Below, one piece after another: positions 48,755 to 58,464 of a stretch of DNA of 64,000 bases. Made by a program: the position numbers and the translations under genes. The notes under the pieces were generated by a model, which saw nothing but the letters and a program-made list of their open reading frames with translations, had not been told where the DNA came from and made no database searches. Numbering within the stretch: position 1 is the stretch's first letter; every line of letters starts with the position of its first letter. The DNA is from Blautia sp. MSJ-19 (GTDB taxonomy: Bacteria; Bacillota; Clostridia; Lachnospirales; Lachnospiraceae). Location of the stretch: positions 1 to 64,000 of the forward strand of contig NZ_JAHLQA010000034.1 of the NCBI RefSeq assembly GCF_018918125.1, given 5' to 3'.

Positions 48755-50119
48755 ATGATCAATATTTTTGAGGTTAATGAGACAAACAAGATGATCGAGC
48801 AGGAAAATCTGGATGTGCGTACCATTACCATGGGAATCAGCCTTCTGGACTGTATCGACAGTGATCTGGATACCATGAATGAAAAAATTTACAACAAGAT
48901 CACAACAAAGGCCAAAGATCTGGTTTCTACAGGTGACAAGATTGCCGCTGAATTTGGTATTCCGGTCGTAAATAAACGAGTTTCCGTAACTCCGATTGCA
49001 TTGATAGGCGGGGTTGCATGCCACAGCACAGAAGATTTTGTGTCTGTAGCCAAGACTTTGGACAAAGCAGCCAAGACTATTGGGGTTAACTTTATTGGTG
49101 GTTATTCTGCTCTTGTAAGCAAAGGAATGACAGCGGCAGAAGAACTTCTGATTCGCTCCATTCCGCAGGCTCTGGCAGTCACAGAACGCGTCTGCAGCTC
49201 TGTTAACGTTGGCTCTACCAAGACTGGTATCAATATGGATGCAGTCAAACTGATGGGCGAAATTGTCCTTGAAACAGCAGAAGCATCTAAAGATCAGGAT
49301 TCTCTTGGCTGTGCCAAACTTGTGGTATTCTGTAATGCACCGGATGATAACCCGTTTATGGCAGGTGCTTTCCACGGAGTTACAGAGGCAGATTGTATCA
49401 TTAATGTAGGTGTCAGTGGTCCTGGAGTAGTAAAAACAGCTCTGGAGTCTGTTCGTGGGGCTGATTTCCAGACTTTATGTGAGATGATCAAACGTACAGC
49501 GTTTAAAGTTACACGTGTAGGACAGCTGGTAGCACAGGAAGCTTCCAAACGTCTCAATGTTCCATTTGGAATCGTTGACCTTTCTCTTGCACCGACTCCT
49601 GCAATTGGCGACAGTGTAGCGGAGATTCTGGAAGAAATCGGACTTGAAAGGGTAGGAGCTCCTGGAACAACAGCAGCCCTTGCACTTCTGAACGATCAGG
49701 TCAAAAAAGGCGGTGTCATGGCAGCTCAGGCAGTTGGTGGCTTAAGCGGTGCATTTATTCCGGTCAGTGAGGATCAGGGAATGATTGATTCTGTAAATCT
49801 TGGTGCTCTGACACTTGAAAAACTGGAAGCAATGACTTGTGTATGCTCGGTAGGCCTTGACATGATTGCCATTCCTGGTGATACGAAGGCTTCCACGATC
49901 GCTGGAATCATTGCAGATGAGTCTGCAATCGGTATGATCAATCAGAAAACAACTGCTGTCAGACTGATTCCTGTAATCGGTAAAGGAGTAGGAGAGACGG
50001 TAGAGTTTGGAGGGCTTCTTGGATATGCACCGATTATGCCGGTAAATCAGTTCTCCTGTGATGCGTTTGTAGAGCGTGGTGGGCGTATCCCGGCACCAAT
50101 TCACAGTTTTAAGAACTGA
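48755..50119 (+). CDS. PFL-family protein DUF711 (UPF0210)
   Basis: The 454-aa protein matches UPF0210 (DUF711), named for structural likeness to pyruvate formate-lyase. Conserved stretches include [26 protein letters not shown] and the C-terminal [20 protein letters not shown]. The enzyme activity is unproven. It is paired with the ACT protein. AAAAGGAGAGTTGAC precedes the ATG at 48755; an earlier in-frame start overlaps the ACT gene and is not used. Confidence 0.93.
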   Translation: MINIFEVNETNKMIEQENLDVRTITMGISLLDCIDSDLDTMNEKIYNKITTKAKDLVSTGDKIAAEFGIPVVNKRVSVTPIALIGGVACHSTEDFVSVAKTLDKAAKTIGVNFIGGYSALVSKGMTAAEELLIRSIPQALAVTERVCSSVNVGSTKTGINMDAVKLMGEIVLETAEASKDQDSLGCAKLVVFCNAPDDNPFMAGAFHGVTEADCIINVGVSGPGVVKTALESVRGADFQTLCEMIKRTAFKVTRVGQLVAQEASKRLNVPFGIVDLSLAPTPAIGDSVAEILEEIGLERVGAPGTTAALALLNDQVKKGGVMAAQAVGGLSGAFIPVSEDQGMIDSVNLGALTLEKLEAMTCVCSVGLDMIAIPGDTKASTIAGIIADESAIGMINQKTTAVRLIPVIGKGVGETVEFGGLLGYAPIMPVNQFSCDAFVERGGRIPAPIHSFKN

Positions 50120-50196
50120 TGAGCTGTTGTTCTATAATGAGAAAATCAGACTTCTGATATCAGGAAATCAATGTCAAAACAGGGATTTGCTAATTT

Positions 50197-50227
50197 TCCC
50201 CGGAGAAGTTATTCTTCGGGGATTTTT
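50197..50227 (+). terminator. Terminator after the DUF711 gene
   Basis: TCCCCGGAGAA and TTCTTCGGGGA form a stem around GTTA, followed by TTTTT. The stretch from here to 50394 contains no gene, only AT-rich promoter-like sequence. Confidence 0.85.
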
Positions 50228-50394
50228 ACGTGTATTTCTGCTTGTTGCCAATTTTTTTCTGTGTGTCTGTGTAATAAAAGAATAAAATGGTTGAAATCAT
50301 TGAAAATGCTTTATTTAACATGATAATTATGCTATAACATATTATATGATAAAACAGAAAAAATATGTTATATTAATGATTGGAAGGCGATCAA

Positions 50395-51366
50395 ATGGAT
50401 TTACAGGAAAAAATATATATAGAAAAAGCTCTGGGGATTTCAGTTCAATATCATCACTGGAAAGGAGAACTGGAACTGCCGTATTATATCACCGAGCGTT
50501 ACGATATGCGCCTTGTTGAGCTTGCCCGTATTCGTTGTATTTTTCTGTGGCCAAGAGAAAAACTGAATCAGATCGGCTCCCTCAAAAAACAGATTCGACG
50601 TATCCAGATGGAAGAAGCACTTCCGGTTGTATTTGTATTTAAAACGATGGATCGTTATCATAGGCAGGCTTTTATTGCTGCTCAGATTCCCTTTGTGGTG
50701 GCAGATAATCAGATGTATCTTCCGTTTATGGGAATGTATCTGCAGGAAAAATATATCACGGAAATGAAAGCTTGTTACACGTTACAGCCCTTTACACAAC
50801 TACTACTCTTCTACTGGTACTATCGGCAGAAAAAATGTATTTATATGAATGAAGCGGTCAAAGCACTGGGGTGTTCGGCAATGACCGTGACCAGATCATT
50901 TCGCCAGTTGGAACAGACTGGAATGTTTGAAACAGGTAAGAATGGTGTACAAAAATACCTCGAAGGAAAAGAAGCACCAGATGTGGTTCTGGAGAATCTG
51001 GAAGATCAGTTGAGTTCTCCTGTTTCTGAAATTATATATTTGAACGAGGCAGAACTGAAAAAGCAGATTCCATCGGAACAGAGATTTGTATCCGGCAGTT
51101 CAGCACTTGTCAGAATGGGAATAGAAACAGAAGAAAAAATATCCTGCTATGCAGTAAATAAAAAATCATTTCCACTTTCGGGCAGCAGAGAACTTCTTGA
51201 TGCAACTTTACAGGCTAAAGTAGAATTATGGAAATATGATCCATCCATATTGGATGAAAGCGGATTGGTTGATCCGCTTTCTCTGGCCCTGTGCCTGAAT
51301 AGGCCACTGATGCAATTTGTCAGAAATATTCCGAAATCCAAGCATGAGTTTCAAAAAAATGATTGA
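50395..51366 (+). CDS. Winged-helix transcriptional regulator-like protein
   Basis: The 323-aa protein has an N-terminal domain with YYITERYDMRLVELARIR, a MarR/ArsR-type winged helix near residues 145-200 (YMNEAVKALGCSAMTVTRSF), and a C-terminal domain of unknown ligand. It probably reads DNA through this domain. It lies just upstream of the Trp transporter T-box, on the same strand, but its role there is unknown. GGAAGGCGATCAA precedes the ATG. Confidence 0.72.
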   Translation: MDLQEKIYIEKALGISVQYHHWKGELELPYYITERYDMRLVELARIRCIFLWPREKLNQIGSLKKQIRRIQMEEALPVVFVFKTMDRYHRQAFIAAQIPFVVADNQMYLPFMGMYLQEKYITEMKACYTLQPFTQLLLFYWYYRQKKCIYMNEAVKALGCSAMTVTRSFRQLEQTGMFETGKNGVQKYLEGKEAPDVVLENLEDQLSSPVSEIIYLNEAELKKQIPSEQRFVSGSSALVRMGIETEEKISCYAVNKKSFPLSGSRELLDATLQAKVELWKYDPSILDESGLVDPLSLALCLNRPLMQFVRNIPKSKHEFQKND

Positions 51367-51391
51367 CAGCAATAGTTTTCTGTGGTAAAGT
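51363..51391 (+). promoter_or_regulatory. Promoter of the T-box leader
   Basis: TTGACA (51363-51368) and TAAAGT (51386-51391) are 17 bp apart, and transcription would begin about seven bases before the first T-box features. The -35 overlaps the stop of the regulator gene. Confidence 0.75.
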
Positions 51392-51397
51392 ATGAAA

Positions 51398-51671
51398 CAG
51401 AAAAACCGATGAGGAAGAAGAGTAAATGATCCTGAATCATTCCAGAGAGCAGGTGTTGGTGGAAGCCTGTATGAAACAGATTATTGAATGGCCTTCCGAG
51501 GGCAGCCCGAAATTTTAATCTGAAGAGTAGGCGCTGACGGGAACCGAACCCGTTATCAATCAGGAGTGTATGTTTGTACATGAGAAAGTGGACGATACGT
51601 CAATTTGAGTGGTACCGCGATAATAAGAAATTATTACCGTCTCAAGCATAGCTTGGGACGGTTCTTTTTTT
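51398..51671 (+). promoter_or_regulatory. Tryptophan T-box riboswitch
   Basis: The leader has GAGGAAGAAGAGTA and AGAGAGCAGG (stem I), AGAGTAGGCG (linker), the T-box AGTGGTACCGCG near 51609-51620, and an intrinsic terminator (51636-51671) made of ACCGTCTCAAGC/GCTTGGGACGGT plus a T-run. The codon in the specifier position (GAA-TGG-CC) is TGG, so uncharged tRNA-Trp should be sensed. Low tryptophan would open the transporter operon downstream. Confidence 0.9.
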
Positions 51672-51712
51672 CTCATGGCACATAAAATGTAGAAAGAGAG
51701 AGGAATAAGACT

Positions 51713-52738
51713 ATGAAAAAAAGAATGTTAGTAATCGCAGCAACAGTGGCAACCAGTATGATGATGGCTTCACCGGTAATGGCGGATGATTTCAAAGTAG
51801 GTATCTGCAATTATGTAGATGATGCTTCCCTGAACCAGATCGTAGACAACATCCAGTCCCGCCTTGAAGAGATTGGCGAAGAGAAAGGTATTACTTTTGA
51901 TGTATCTTATGATAACTGTAATGCAGATGCCAGCGTTATGGAACAGATCATCTCTGATTTCCAGGCTGACAATGTAGATTTGATGGTAGGTGTCGCAACA
52001 CCAGTTGCAATGCGTATGCAGTCCGCAACAGAAGGAACCGATACACCGGTCGTTTTTTCAGCAGTATCTGACCCGGTTGGATCCGGCCTTGTAGATTCTC
52101 TGGAAGCTCCTGGAGCAAACATCACAGGAACCAGTGATTATCTGGACACCTCCTCCATCATGAAACTGATCCAGGCACAGAATCCGGATGTAAAGAAAAT
52201 CGGCCTTCTCTATGATGTAGGACAGGATTCCTCCACAACAGCGATCCAGGAAGCAAAGGATTATCTGGATGAAGAGGGAATCGAATATGTAGAGCGCACA
52301 GGAACTACAACAGACGAAGTTCAGCTCGCAGCAGAAGCACTGATCGCTGATGGTGTAGATGCAGTCTTCACACCAACCGACAATACCATCATGACAGCAG
52401 AGCTTTCCATCTATGAGAAATTCATTGAAGCAGGGATCCCGCACTACACAGGAGCTGACTCCTTTGCCCTGAACGGTGCATTTGTAGGATACGGTGTTGA
52501 CTATGCAAACCTCGGACAGAAGACAGCAGACATGATCGCTGATATCCTGGTAGACGGTGCAAAACCAGAAGAAACAGCAGTTGAGACTTTTGACAACGGT
52601 ACTGCAACAGTAAACACAGAAACCTGCGAAGCTCTCGGACTTGATTTTGAGACTATCAAAAAAGATTTCGAACCTCTCTGCACACAGGTAAATGAGATTA
52701 CCACAGCAGAAAGCTTCGACGATGTAGAAGCGAAATAA
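51713..52738 (+). CDS. trpX: ABC transporter substrate-binding protein (TrpX-type)
   Basis: The 341-aa protein matches ABC_sub_bind (PF04392), with FKVGICNYVDDASLNQIVDN, GVATPVAMRMQSA and ADGVDAVFTPTDNTI. Because of the Trp T-box it is best read as the tryptophan-binding subunit TrpX. The signal peptide (about 1-24, ending MADD) has no lipobox cysteine, unusual for a Gram-positive ABC binding protein, so how it stays at the membrane is unclear. Confidence 0.88.
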   Translation: MKKRMLVIAATVATSMMMASPVMADDFKVGICNYVDDASLNQIVDNIQSRLEEIGEEKGITFDVSYDNCNADASVMEQIISDFQADNVDLMVGVATPVAMRMQSATEGTDTPVVFSAVSDPVGSGLVDSLEAPGANITGTSDYLDTSSIMKLIQAQNPDVKKIGLLYDVGQDSSTTAIQEAKDYLDEEGIEYVERTGTTTDEVQLAAEALIADGVDAVFTPTDNTIMTAELSIYEKFIEAGIPHYTGADSFALNGAFVGYGVDYANLGQKTADMIADILVDGAKPEETAVETFDNGTATVNTETCEALGLDFETIKKDFEPLCTQVNEITTAESFDDVEAK

Positions 52739-52793
52739 AGTTACTGTGAATGGAAGGAACAGTAACAAATAAACCCAACTGGAGGAATTCATC

Positions 52794-53720
52794 GTGACGA
52801 TTGCAACAATGCTCTCCCTCGGAGAGACTGCCCTGAAGCTCGGACTGATCTGTTCACTGACTGTCCTTGCTCTGTTTCTTAGCTATTCCATGCTGAATGT
52901 CTGCGATCTTTCCACTGACGGCTGCTTTACTTTTGGAGCAGCCGTAGGTGCTGTCGTGGCAGTCAGTGGTCATCCGTTTCTTTCCATTCTGGCGGCCATG
53001 CTCGCCGGTGTGGGTTCCGGATTTGTGACTGCGATCCTGCAGACGAAGCTTGGTGTTGACAGCCTGCTCGCAGGTATCATCGTAAATACGGCACTTTATT
53101 CTGTGAATATTGCGGTGATGGGAGGTTCTTCCCTCATCAATATGAACAGGACCGTGACCGTATTTACTATGATGAAAGATGCGCTTGCAGGTACCCCATT
53201 GAAGGGAAGAGAGGATATCCTCATTGCTGCGATCGCGGTGATCCTTGTGATCGTATTTCTGGTATTTTTCCTGAAGACAAGACTTGGCCTTGCGATCCGT
53301 GCAACCGGAAATAACTCTGACATGGTCAAATCTTCCTCGATCAACCCGGTGTTCACAACGATCATCGGACTGTGCGTAGCAAACTCCTTTACCGCACTTT
53401 CCGGATGTCTTCTGTCCCAGTCACAGAAATCTGTAGATATCAACATCGGACAGGGAATGGTCACGATCGCGCTGGCATCCCTGCTGATCGGAGGTACGAT
53501 CCTCGGCCGCGGCGGAATCTTTGTAAGAGCCGTAGGAATGGTCCTTGGTTCCTTTATTTTCCGTCTGGTCTATACGATCGCGCTTCGTTTCAACATGCCG
53601 GCGTTCATGCTGAAACTCGTATCATCTGTCATCGTTGTCCTTGCAATCTCCGGTCCATATCTTAAGAAACAGTGGCCGCAGATCCGCCGCAGACTGACAC
53701 ACAAAAAAGGAGGCAGATGA
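52794..53720 (+). CDS. trpY: ABC transporter permease (TrpY-type)
   Basis: The 308-aa protein has about eight to nine membrane segments (LICSLTVLALFLSYSML, VGAVVAVSG, VIVVLAISGPYL) and belongs to the branched-chain-like permease group that pairs with ABC_sub_bind proteins. It should form the channel for tryptophan. GTG 52794 follows ACTGGAGGAATTCATC. It ends in a basic tail and overlaps the start of the ATPase gene region. Confidence 0.88.
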   Translation: MTIATMLSLGETALKLGLICSLTVLALFLSYSMLNVCDLSTDGCFTFGAAVGAVVAVSGHPFLSILAAMLAGVGSGFVTAILQTKLGVDSLLAGIIVNTALYSVNIAVMGGSSLINMNRTVTVFTMMKDALAGTPLKGREDILIAAIAVILVIVFLVFFLKTRLGLAIRATGNNSDMVKSSSINPVFTTIIGLCVANSFTALSGCLLSQSQKSVDINIGQGMVTIALASLLIGGTILGRGGIFVRAVGMVLGSFIFRLVYTIALRFNMPAFMLKLVSSVIVVLAISGPYLKKQWPQIRRRLTHKKGGR

Positions 53721-53722
53721 TC

Positions 53723-54511
53723 ATGTTAAAAATCAGCCATATCTCAAAAACATTTAATCCGGGAACTGTCAATGAGAAAAAAGCAATCACAGATCTTTCG
53801 CTCGAACTAAAAAGAGGCGATTTTGCAACGATCATCGGTTCCAATGGAGCAGGAAAATCTACTCTTTTTAATGCAATCTGTGGGGACTTTATGACAGATA
53901 CGGGTGCAATTGAACTGGATGGAAGGGATATTACTTTCATGCCGCAACATGCACGTGCAAGAGAAATCGGACGTCTTTATCAGGATCCGATGCGCGGAAC
54001 AGCACCGGGCATGACGATTGAGGAAAATCTTGCTCTTGCAGCAGGCAAGGGCGGCTGGCTCTCCCACACGACCCGCCAGGAAAAAGAGAGATTCCGCGAG
54101 GAATTAAAGAAACTTGACATTGGTCTGGAAGAGCGCATGAGCCATCCGGTAGGACTTCTTTCCGGAGGACAGAGACAGGCTCTTACCCTTCTGATGGCGA
54201 CGATGAACCCGCCGAAGTTACTCCTTCTGGACGAGCACACCGCGGCACTTGACCCGGGAACCGCCGAGAAAGTCCTGAACCTGACAAGACGTATCGTAGA
54301 GGAACATCAGCTTACCTGTCTGATGATCACACACAATATGCAGTCAGCAATCGACCTCGGAAACAGGATCCTGATGATGGATTCTGGAAATATCGTGCTT
54401 GATATCGGAGGAGAAGAAAAGAAAAATATGACTGTAGATGGTCTGCTTGAGAAATTCAGGACAGGAGCCGGCAAGGCTCTCGATAATGACCGTATTCTTC
54501 TGTCGGAATAA
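53723..54511 (+). CDS. ABC transporter ATP-binding protein (TrpP-type)
   Basis: The 262-aa ATPase has Walker A GSNGAGKST near residues 37-45, signature LLSGGQRQAL near 148-157 and Walker B LLLLDEHTAALDP near 169-181. It energises the upstream permease. Start choice: ATG 53723 has a 9-bp gap from GGAGG, whereas ATG 53717 overlaps the permease stop with only 3 bp. Genes 51713-54511 form one operon under the T-box. Confidence 0.92.
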   Translation: MLKISHISKTFNPGTVNEKKAITDLSLELKRGDFATIIGSNGAGKSTLFNAICGDFMTDTGAIELDGRDITFMPQHARAREIGRLYQDPMRGTAPGMTIEENLALAAGKGGWLSHTTRQEKERFREELKKLDIGLEERMSHPVGLLSGGQRQALTLLMATMNPPKLLLLDEHTAALDPGTAEKVLNLTRRIVEEHQLTCLMITHNMQSAIDLGNRILMMDSGNIVLDIGGEEKKNMTVDGLLEKFRTGAGKALDNDRILLSE

Positions 54512-54517
54512 AAAATA

Positions 54518-54582
54518 AAAACCATCACTGATAAAGGAAATCTGTATGATTGCAGGACTCCAAAATCAGTGGTGGTTTTTTG
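54518..54582. terminator. Bidirectional terminator
   Basis: AACCATCACTGAT and ATCAGTGGTGGTT close a long hairpin with A-rich sequence before and T-rich sequence after, so it can terminate both the transporter operon and the convergent tmcAL gene. Confidence 0.75.
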
Positions 54583-54589
54583 CTGGTAT

Positions 54590-55888
54590 CTATAGAATGA
54601 TAAGCTGTTTCTGATATTCATGGATAAATTTTTTATCACTTTTCTGGCAAAGCAGTTTTTCGTAGAGATTGGAAGCGAAGGTTGTTTCGGCGAGCAGCTT
54701 CTGGCTGGTTTCATCGACGAGACTGTCTGTGTCTGCGAGCTTGGTGAGAAGCGAGATTGAACTGCTGCGTTTGATTTCTTTCAGCAGTGAGCTGCTTTCT
54801 CTGCGAAAGCCAAGGACACGGGCGTAGGGGACGGCAGATGGTACTTCCCGGATATCAAGGATGATATGGAGCAGCGCGCGCTGGATCCTGGTCTGGGTAA
54901 GTTCCCTCGTCTTGAGGAGAGAAGCGGCCTGGAGAAAACCATTGATCTCATTTGAGCGGTTCACGATCCTCTCAGCGAGATCTCTGGAGACATCCAGATA
55001 ATTACAAAAGCTGTCTGCATTTCCTTTCAATATGCAATAAGAAAGAAGAGGATCCAGGGCATTTTCTGCCAGATATTCATTCTTCTGGAGAGAAGATGCA
55101 AGGAGCGAGCTGGCTTCATCTGGAACCTGCCTGGCGATCCGGGAAATCATTTCTGATGTGAGAACGGATGCGGAGTTCAGAAGTTCGCGAATCGCAGAAG
55201 CAGAAGCGAAAGGAACAGGATCGGCAGAAGCAGCCGCAGCCGGAAGTGTTTCGTGATATCCCATTCCCCGGCGTTTCAGGGTGACTGGCTTTATATTACT
55301 TTCAAGTCGCAGAAGTGCCTTACAGTATTCGATTCCAAGAATGTTGTTTGGAGAACCTAAGATCTGTGTGATCTGATTCAGAAGTGGAGTCAGATCACCA
55401 TCAAAATCATCCCCTGTAAAATTACGGGGATTTTTGAAATATTCCATCAGCGCCTGACTTCTGGCCACAGGAAAAGACCGTCCACTACTCAGAAATCCTT
55501 TCAGAAGCCGACGGTATTCTTCTGGTTCCTTTACGAGAATTTCCGCAAGTTCCTGCAAGGCAGAAACGTCACCGTATTCACTTCCAAAACAGAGTTCATC
55601 CACAACATGCAATTCATTCAGTGTGGAAACCCCTCCCATGGCAAAGGCTTCCGCACTGGCGGTGCTCACAGATGCCGGCATCTCAAGTACGAGATCAGCA
55701 CCACATCGAAGTGCCATCTCAGCCCGCGCATGCTTTGGAAGAAGTGCCGGTGTACCACGTTGTACGTAATCGCCGCTCATGGCAACGATCACATAATCCG
55801 AATGCAGTTCTTTTTTACAGTAATCAATCTGGTATTTATGCCCCCTGTGAAACGGATTATATTCCGCAATGATACCGGTTACTTTCAT
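54590..55888 (-). CDS. tmcAL: tRNA(Met) cytidine acetate ligase TmcAL (YlbM family)
   Basis: The 432-aa protein begins KVTGIIAEYNPFHRGHKYQI, with the nucleotidyltransferase HxGH motif near 15-18, and has SGDYVQRGTPAL, DLVLEMPASVSTAS and FGSEYGDVSALQ. TmcAL uses acetate and ATP to form N4-acetylcytidine at the wobble base of elongator tRNA-Met. The ATG at 55888 follows AAAGGATTTGTTT. Its proximity to pta-ackA, which make and use acetate, is a common Firmicutes neighbourhood. Confidence 0.94.
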   Translation of the reverse strand: MKVTGIIAEYNPFHRGHKYQIDYCKKELHSDYVIVAMSGDYVQRGTPALLPKHARAEMALRCGADLVLEMPASVSTASAEAFAMGGVSTLNELHVVDELCFGSEYGDVSALQELAEILVKEPEEYRRLLKGFLSSGRSFPVARSQALMEYFKNPRNFTGDDFDGDLTPLLNQITQILGSPNNILGIEYCKALLRLESNIKPVTLKRRGMGYHETLPAAAASADPVPFASASAIRELLNSASVLTSEMISRIARQVPDEASSLLASSLQKNEYLAENALDPLLSYCILKGNADSFCNYLDVSRDLAERIVNRSNEINGFLQAASLLKTRELTQTRIQRALLHIILDIREVPSAVPYARVLGFRRESSSLLKEIKRSSSISLLTKLADTDSLVDETSQKLLAETTFASNLYEKLLCQKSDKKFIHEYQKQLIIL

Positions 55889-56048
55889 AAACAAATCCTT
55901 TCTGCCTGTGACAAAAGTTATCTGGTTTTCCTATTGTAGCATAAAAGATAATCACAGGATAGATGTTTTACTTTTAAACTTTTGTGATCCTGCCCGGATT
56001 GCACGTCAAAAAATACCGCTCTTTGGAAGAATCTGCATGTCAACTACT

Positions 56049-56077
56049 TGAAATGCACAAAATCTGGGGGTATAATG
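56049..56077 (+). promoter_or_regulatory. pta promoter
   Basis: TTGAAA (56049-56054) and a perfect TATAAT (56072-56077) are 17 bp apart, about 77 bp before pta. The divergent region 55889-56048 shows only AT-rich sequence and possible tmcAL promoter elements. Confidence 0.82.
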
Positions 56078-56112
56078 AATCTAGCTGTGAGGTCATGTTT
56101 CAGACACTCACA

Positions 56113-56126
56113 CGGTCATATGACCG
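56113..56126. promoter_or_regulatory. 14-bp palindrome in the pta leader
   Basis: CGGTCATATGACCG is a perfect dyad between promoter and pta start. It could be a protein operator that blocks elongation, or a hairpin in the mRNA leader close to the ribosome site AAAGGAG. Confidence 0.45.
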
Positions 56127-56153
56127 AAATAACGAAAGGAGCCATTTATAATC

Positions 56154-57161
56154 ATGGGATTTGTTGATTTACTCAAAGAAAGAGCAAAAAAAAGCATCAA
56201 AACTATCGTACTGCCAGAGACTGAGGATATGAGAACTATCGAGGCAACAGATAAGATTCTGAAAGAGGGAGTTGCCAAGATTATCCTCATCGGTAACGAA
56301 GAAGAAATCAATAAGAAAGCTGCAGAAGGCGGATTTGATATCTCCGGAGCAACAATCGTTGATCCTGAGACATCTGACAGAACTCAGGCATACATTGATA
56401 AATTTGTAGAACTGAGAGCTAAGAAAGGTATGACACCTGAAAAAGCAAAAGAAATCCTTCATACTCAGTACCCATACTATGGTGTAATGATGGTAAAAAT
56501 GGGTGATGCAGACGGTATGGTATCCGGTGCATGCCACTCTACAGCAGACACACTTCGTCCGTGTCTTCAGATTCTGAAAACAAAACCGGGAACAAAACTT
56601 GTATCTGCATTCTTCCTGATCGTAGTTCCGGACTGCGAATACGGTGCAAACGGAGCATTTGTATTTGCTGACTCTGGTCTGAACCAGAACCCGACTCCGG
56701 AAGAACTTTCTGCAATCGCAGCATCTTCAGCAGAATCCTTCCAGCTTCTTGTTGAAGAAGAGCCAATCGTTGCTATGCTTTCACACTCCACAAAGGGAAG
56801 TGCAAAACATGCAGACGTAGACAAGATGGTAGAAGCTACAAGAATCGCAAAAGAAGAACATCCGGAACTCAAACTGGACGGAGAATTCCAGCTTGATGCA
56901 GCAATCGTACCAAGTGTTGGTGCATCCAAAGCTCCGGGAAGTGAAGTTGCCGGTAAAGCAAACGTTCTTGTATTCCCTGACCTTGATGCAGGAAACATCG
57001 GATACAAACTTGCTCAGCGCCTTGGAAAAGCAGAAGCATACGGACCTGTTACACAGGGTATCGCAAAACCGGTCAACGACCTCTCAAGAGGATGCTCTGC
57101 AGATGATATCGTTGGTGTTGTTGCAATCACAGCTGTACAGTGCCAGGCTGAAGACAAATAA
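56154..57161 (+). CDS. pta: Phosphate acetyltransferase
   Basis: The 335-aa enzyme converts acetyl-CoA and phosphate to acetyl phosphate in acetate fermentation. Family stretches are VLPETEDMRTIEATD-like near 17, GMVSGACHSTADTLRP near 124 and a C-terminal VFPDLDAGNIGYKL and GPVTQGIAKPVNDLSRG. Length fits short (class I) Pta. It is followed by ackA after 42 bp, the usual acetate operon. Codon bias is strong, as for a highly expressed gene. Confidence 0.97.
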   Translation: MGFVDLLKERAKKSIKTIVLPETEDMRTIEATDKILKEGVAKIILIGNEEEINKKAAEGGFDISGATIVDPETSDRTQAYIDKFVELRAKKGMTPEKAKEILHTQYPYYGVMMVKMGDADGMVSGACHSTADTLRPCLQILKTKPGTKLVSAFFLIVVPDCEYGANGAFVFADSGLNQNPTPEELSAIAASSAESFQLLVEEEPIVAMLSHSTKGSAKHADVDKMVEATRIAKEEHPELKLDGEFQLDAAIVPSVGASKAPGSEVAGKANVLVFPDLDAGNIGYKLAQRLGKAEAYGPVTQGIAKPVNDLSRGCSADDIVGVVAITAVQCQAEDK

Positions 57162-57203
57162 GAATTACATATTTTGAAACTTATTGAATAGGAGAATATT
57201 AAG

Positions 57204-58394
57204 ATGAATGTATTGGTAATTAACTGCGGAAGTTCCTCTCTGAAATATCAGCTCATCAACTCTGATACAGAGTATGTTCTGGCAAAGGGTCTTTGCGAAA
57301 GAATCGGAATCGACGGAAGACTGGTTTATCAGAAAGCCGGCCTTGATAAAGAAATCACAGAATGTGCAATGCCTACTCATAAAGAAGCAATCCAGTTCGT
57401 ACTGGACGCTCTGACAAATGATAAAACAGGCGCAATCAAGAGCCTGAAAGAAGTAGATGCAATCGGACATCGTGTTGTACACGGTGGTGAAAAATTTGCA
57501 GCTTCTGCAGTGATCACTGATGAAATGATCGCAGCAGTAAAAGAATGCAACGATCTTGCACCACTTCACAACCCGGCAAACCTGATCGGTATCGACGTTT
57601 GCTCTGAGCTTATGCCAGGTGTACCGCAGGTTGGTGTATTTGATACAGCTTTCCATCAGACAATGCCTGCAAAAGCATATCTGTACGGACTTCCGATCGA
57701 ATATTACAAGAAATATAAAGTAAGAAGATATGGTTTCCACGGAACCTCTCACAGCTTCGTATCCAAACGTGCTGTTGAATTCCTCGGACTGGACAAAGAT
57801 AACTCAAAAGTTATCGTTTGCCACCTTGGAAACGGATCTTCCATCAGTGCTGTTCAGAACGGCAAATGTGTAGATACAACTATGGGTCTTACACCACTTG
57901 AAGGTGTTGTTATGGGAACACGTTCCGGTAACATCGATCCGGCAATCGTTGAATATATTGCAAAGAAAGAAAATCTTGATATTACAGGTGTTATGAATGT
58001 CCTGAATAAGAAGTCCGGTCTTCAGGGTATGTCCGGTGTCGGCAGCGACATGCGTGACATCAGAGCTGCTATTGCAGATGGAAACGAAGATGCTAAGAAT
58101 GCTTATGATGTGCTTTGCTATGGTATCGCTAAATTTGTCGGCGGTTATGTAGCAGCCATGAATGGTGTAGACGCAATCGTATTTACAGCTGGTATCGGTG
58201 AAAACGTAGGTCAGCTTCGTAAAGATGTCTGCAGTTATTTCGGATATCTTGGTGTTGAAATCGATGACAAAGCAAATGATACATTTAGCGAAGAGATCGT
58301 TATCTCTACTCCGAACTCTAAAGTTAAAGTTGCAGTTATTCCGACAAACGAGGAACTTGCAATCTGCAGAGATACAGTAGCACTGGTTAAATAA
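57204..58394 (+). CDS. ackA: Acetate kinase
   Basis: The 396-aa enzyme transfers phosphate from acetyl phosphate to ADP and so makes ATP in the acetate pathway. It starts VLVINCGSSSLKYQL, and has GHRVVHGGEKF near 92, FHGTSHSFV near 180, CHLGNGSSI near 207 and a C-terminal FTAGIGENV. It has the full family length. It is transcribed with pta. A terminator follows at 58419. Confidence 0.97.
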   Translation: MNVLVINCGSSSLKYQLINSDTEYVLAKGLCERIGIDGRLVYQKAGLDKEITECAMPTHKEAIQFVLDALTNDKTGAIKSLKEVDAIGHRVVHGGEKFAASAVITDEMIAAVKECNDLAPLHNPANLIGIDVCSELMPGVPQVGVFDTAFHQTMPAKAYLYGLPIEYYKKYKVRRYGFHGTSHSFVSKRAVEFLGLDKDNSKVIVCHLGNGSSISAVQNGKCVDTTMGLTPLEGVVMGTRSGNIDPAIVEYIAKKENLDITGVMNVLNKKSGLQGMSGVGSDMRDIRAAIADGNEDAKNAYDVLCYGIAKFVGGYVAAMNGVDAIVFTAGIGENVGQLRKDVCSYFGYLGVEIDDKANDTFSEEIVISTPNSKVKVAVIPTNEELAICRDTVALVK

Positions 58395-58418
58395 TCAGCC
58401 ATAAAACAAATTCGAAGG

Positions 58419-58443
58419 GGGCTTGCCGTCGGCAGGTCCTTTT
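58419..58443 (+). terminator. Terminator after ackA
   Basis: GGGCTTGCC and GGCAGGTCC form a 9-bp stem with wobble pairs and a GTC loop, followed by TTTT. The short T-run suggests partial read-through into the sugar kinase gene. Confidence 0.6.
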
Positions 58444-58464
58444 CGTACTTTAAGAGGTACGCAT

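Noticed and set aside
50076..50285. Small frame after the DUF711 gene
   Set aside because: It overlaps the gene end and spans the terminator hairpin, without a ribosome site.
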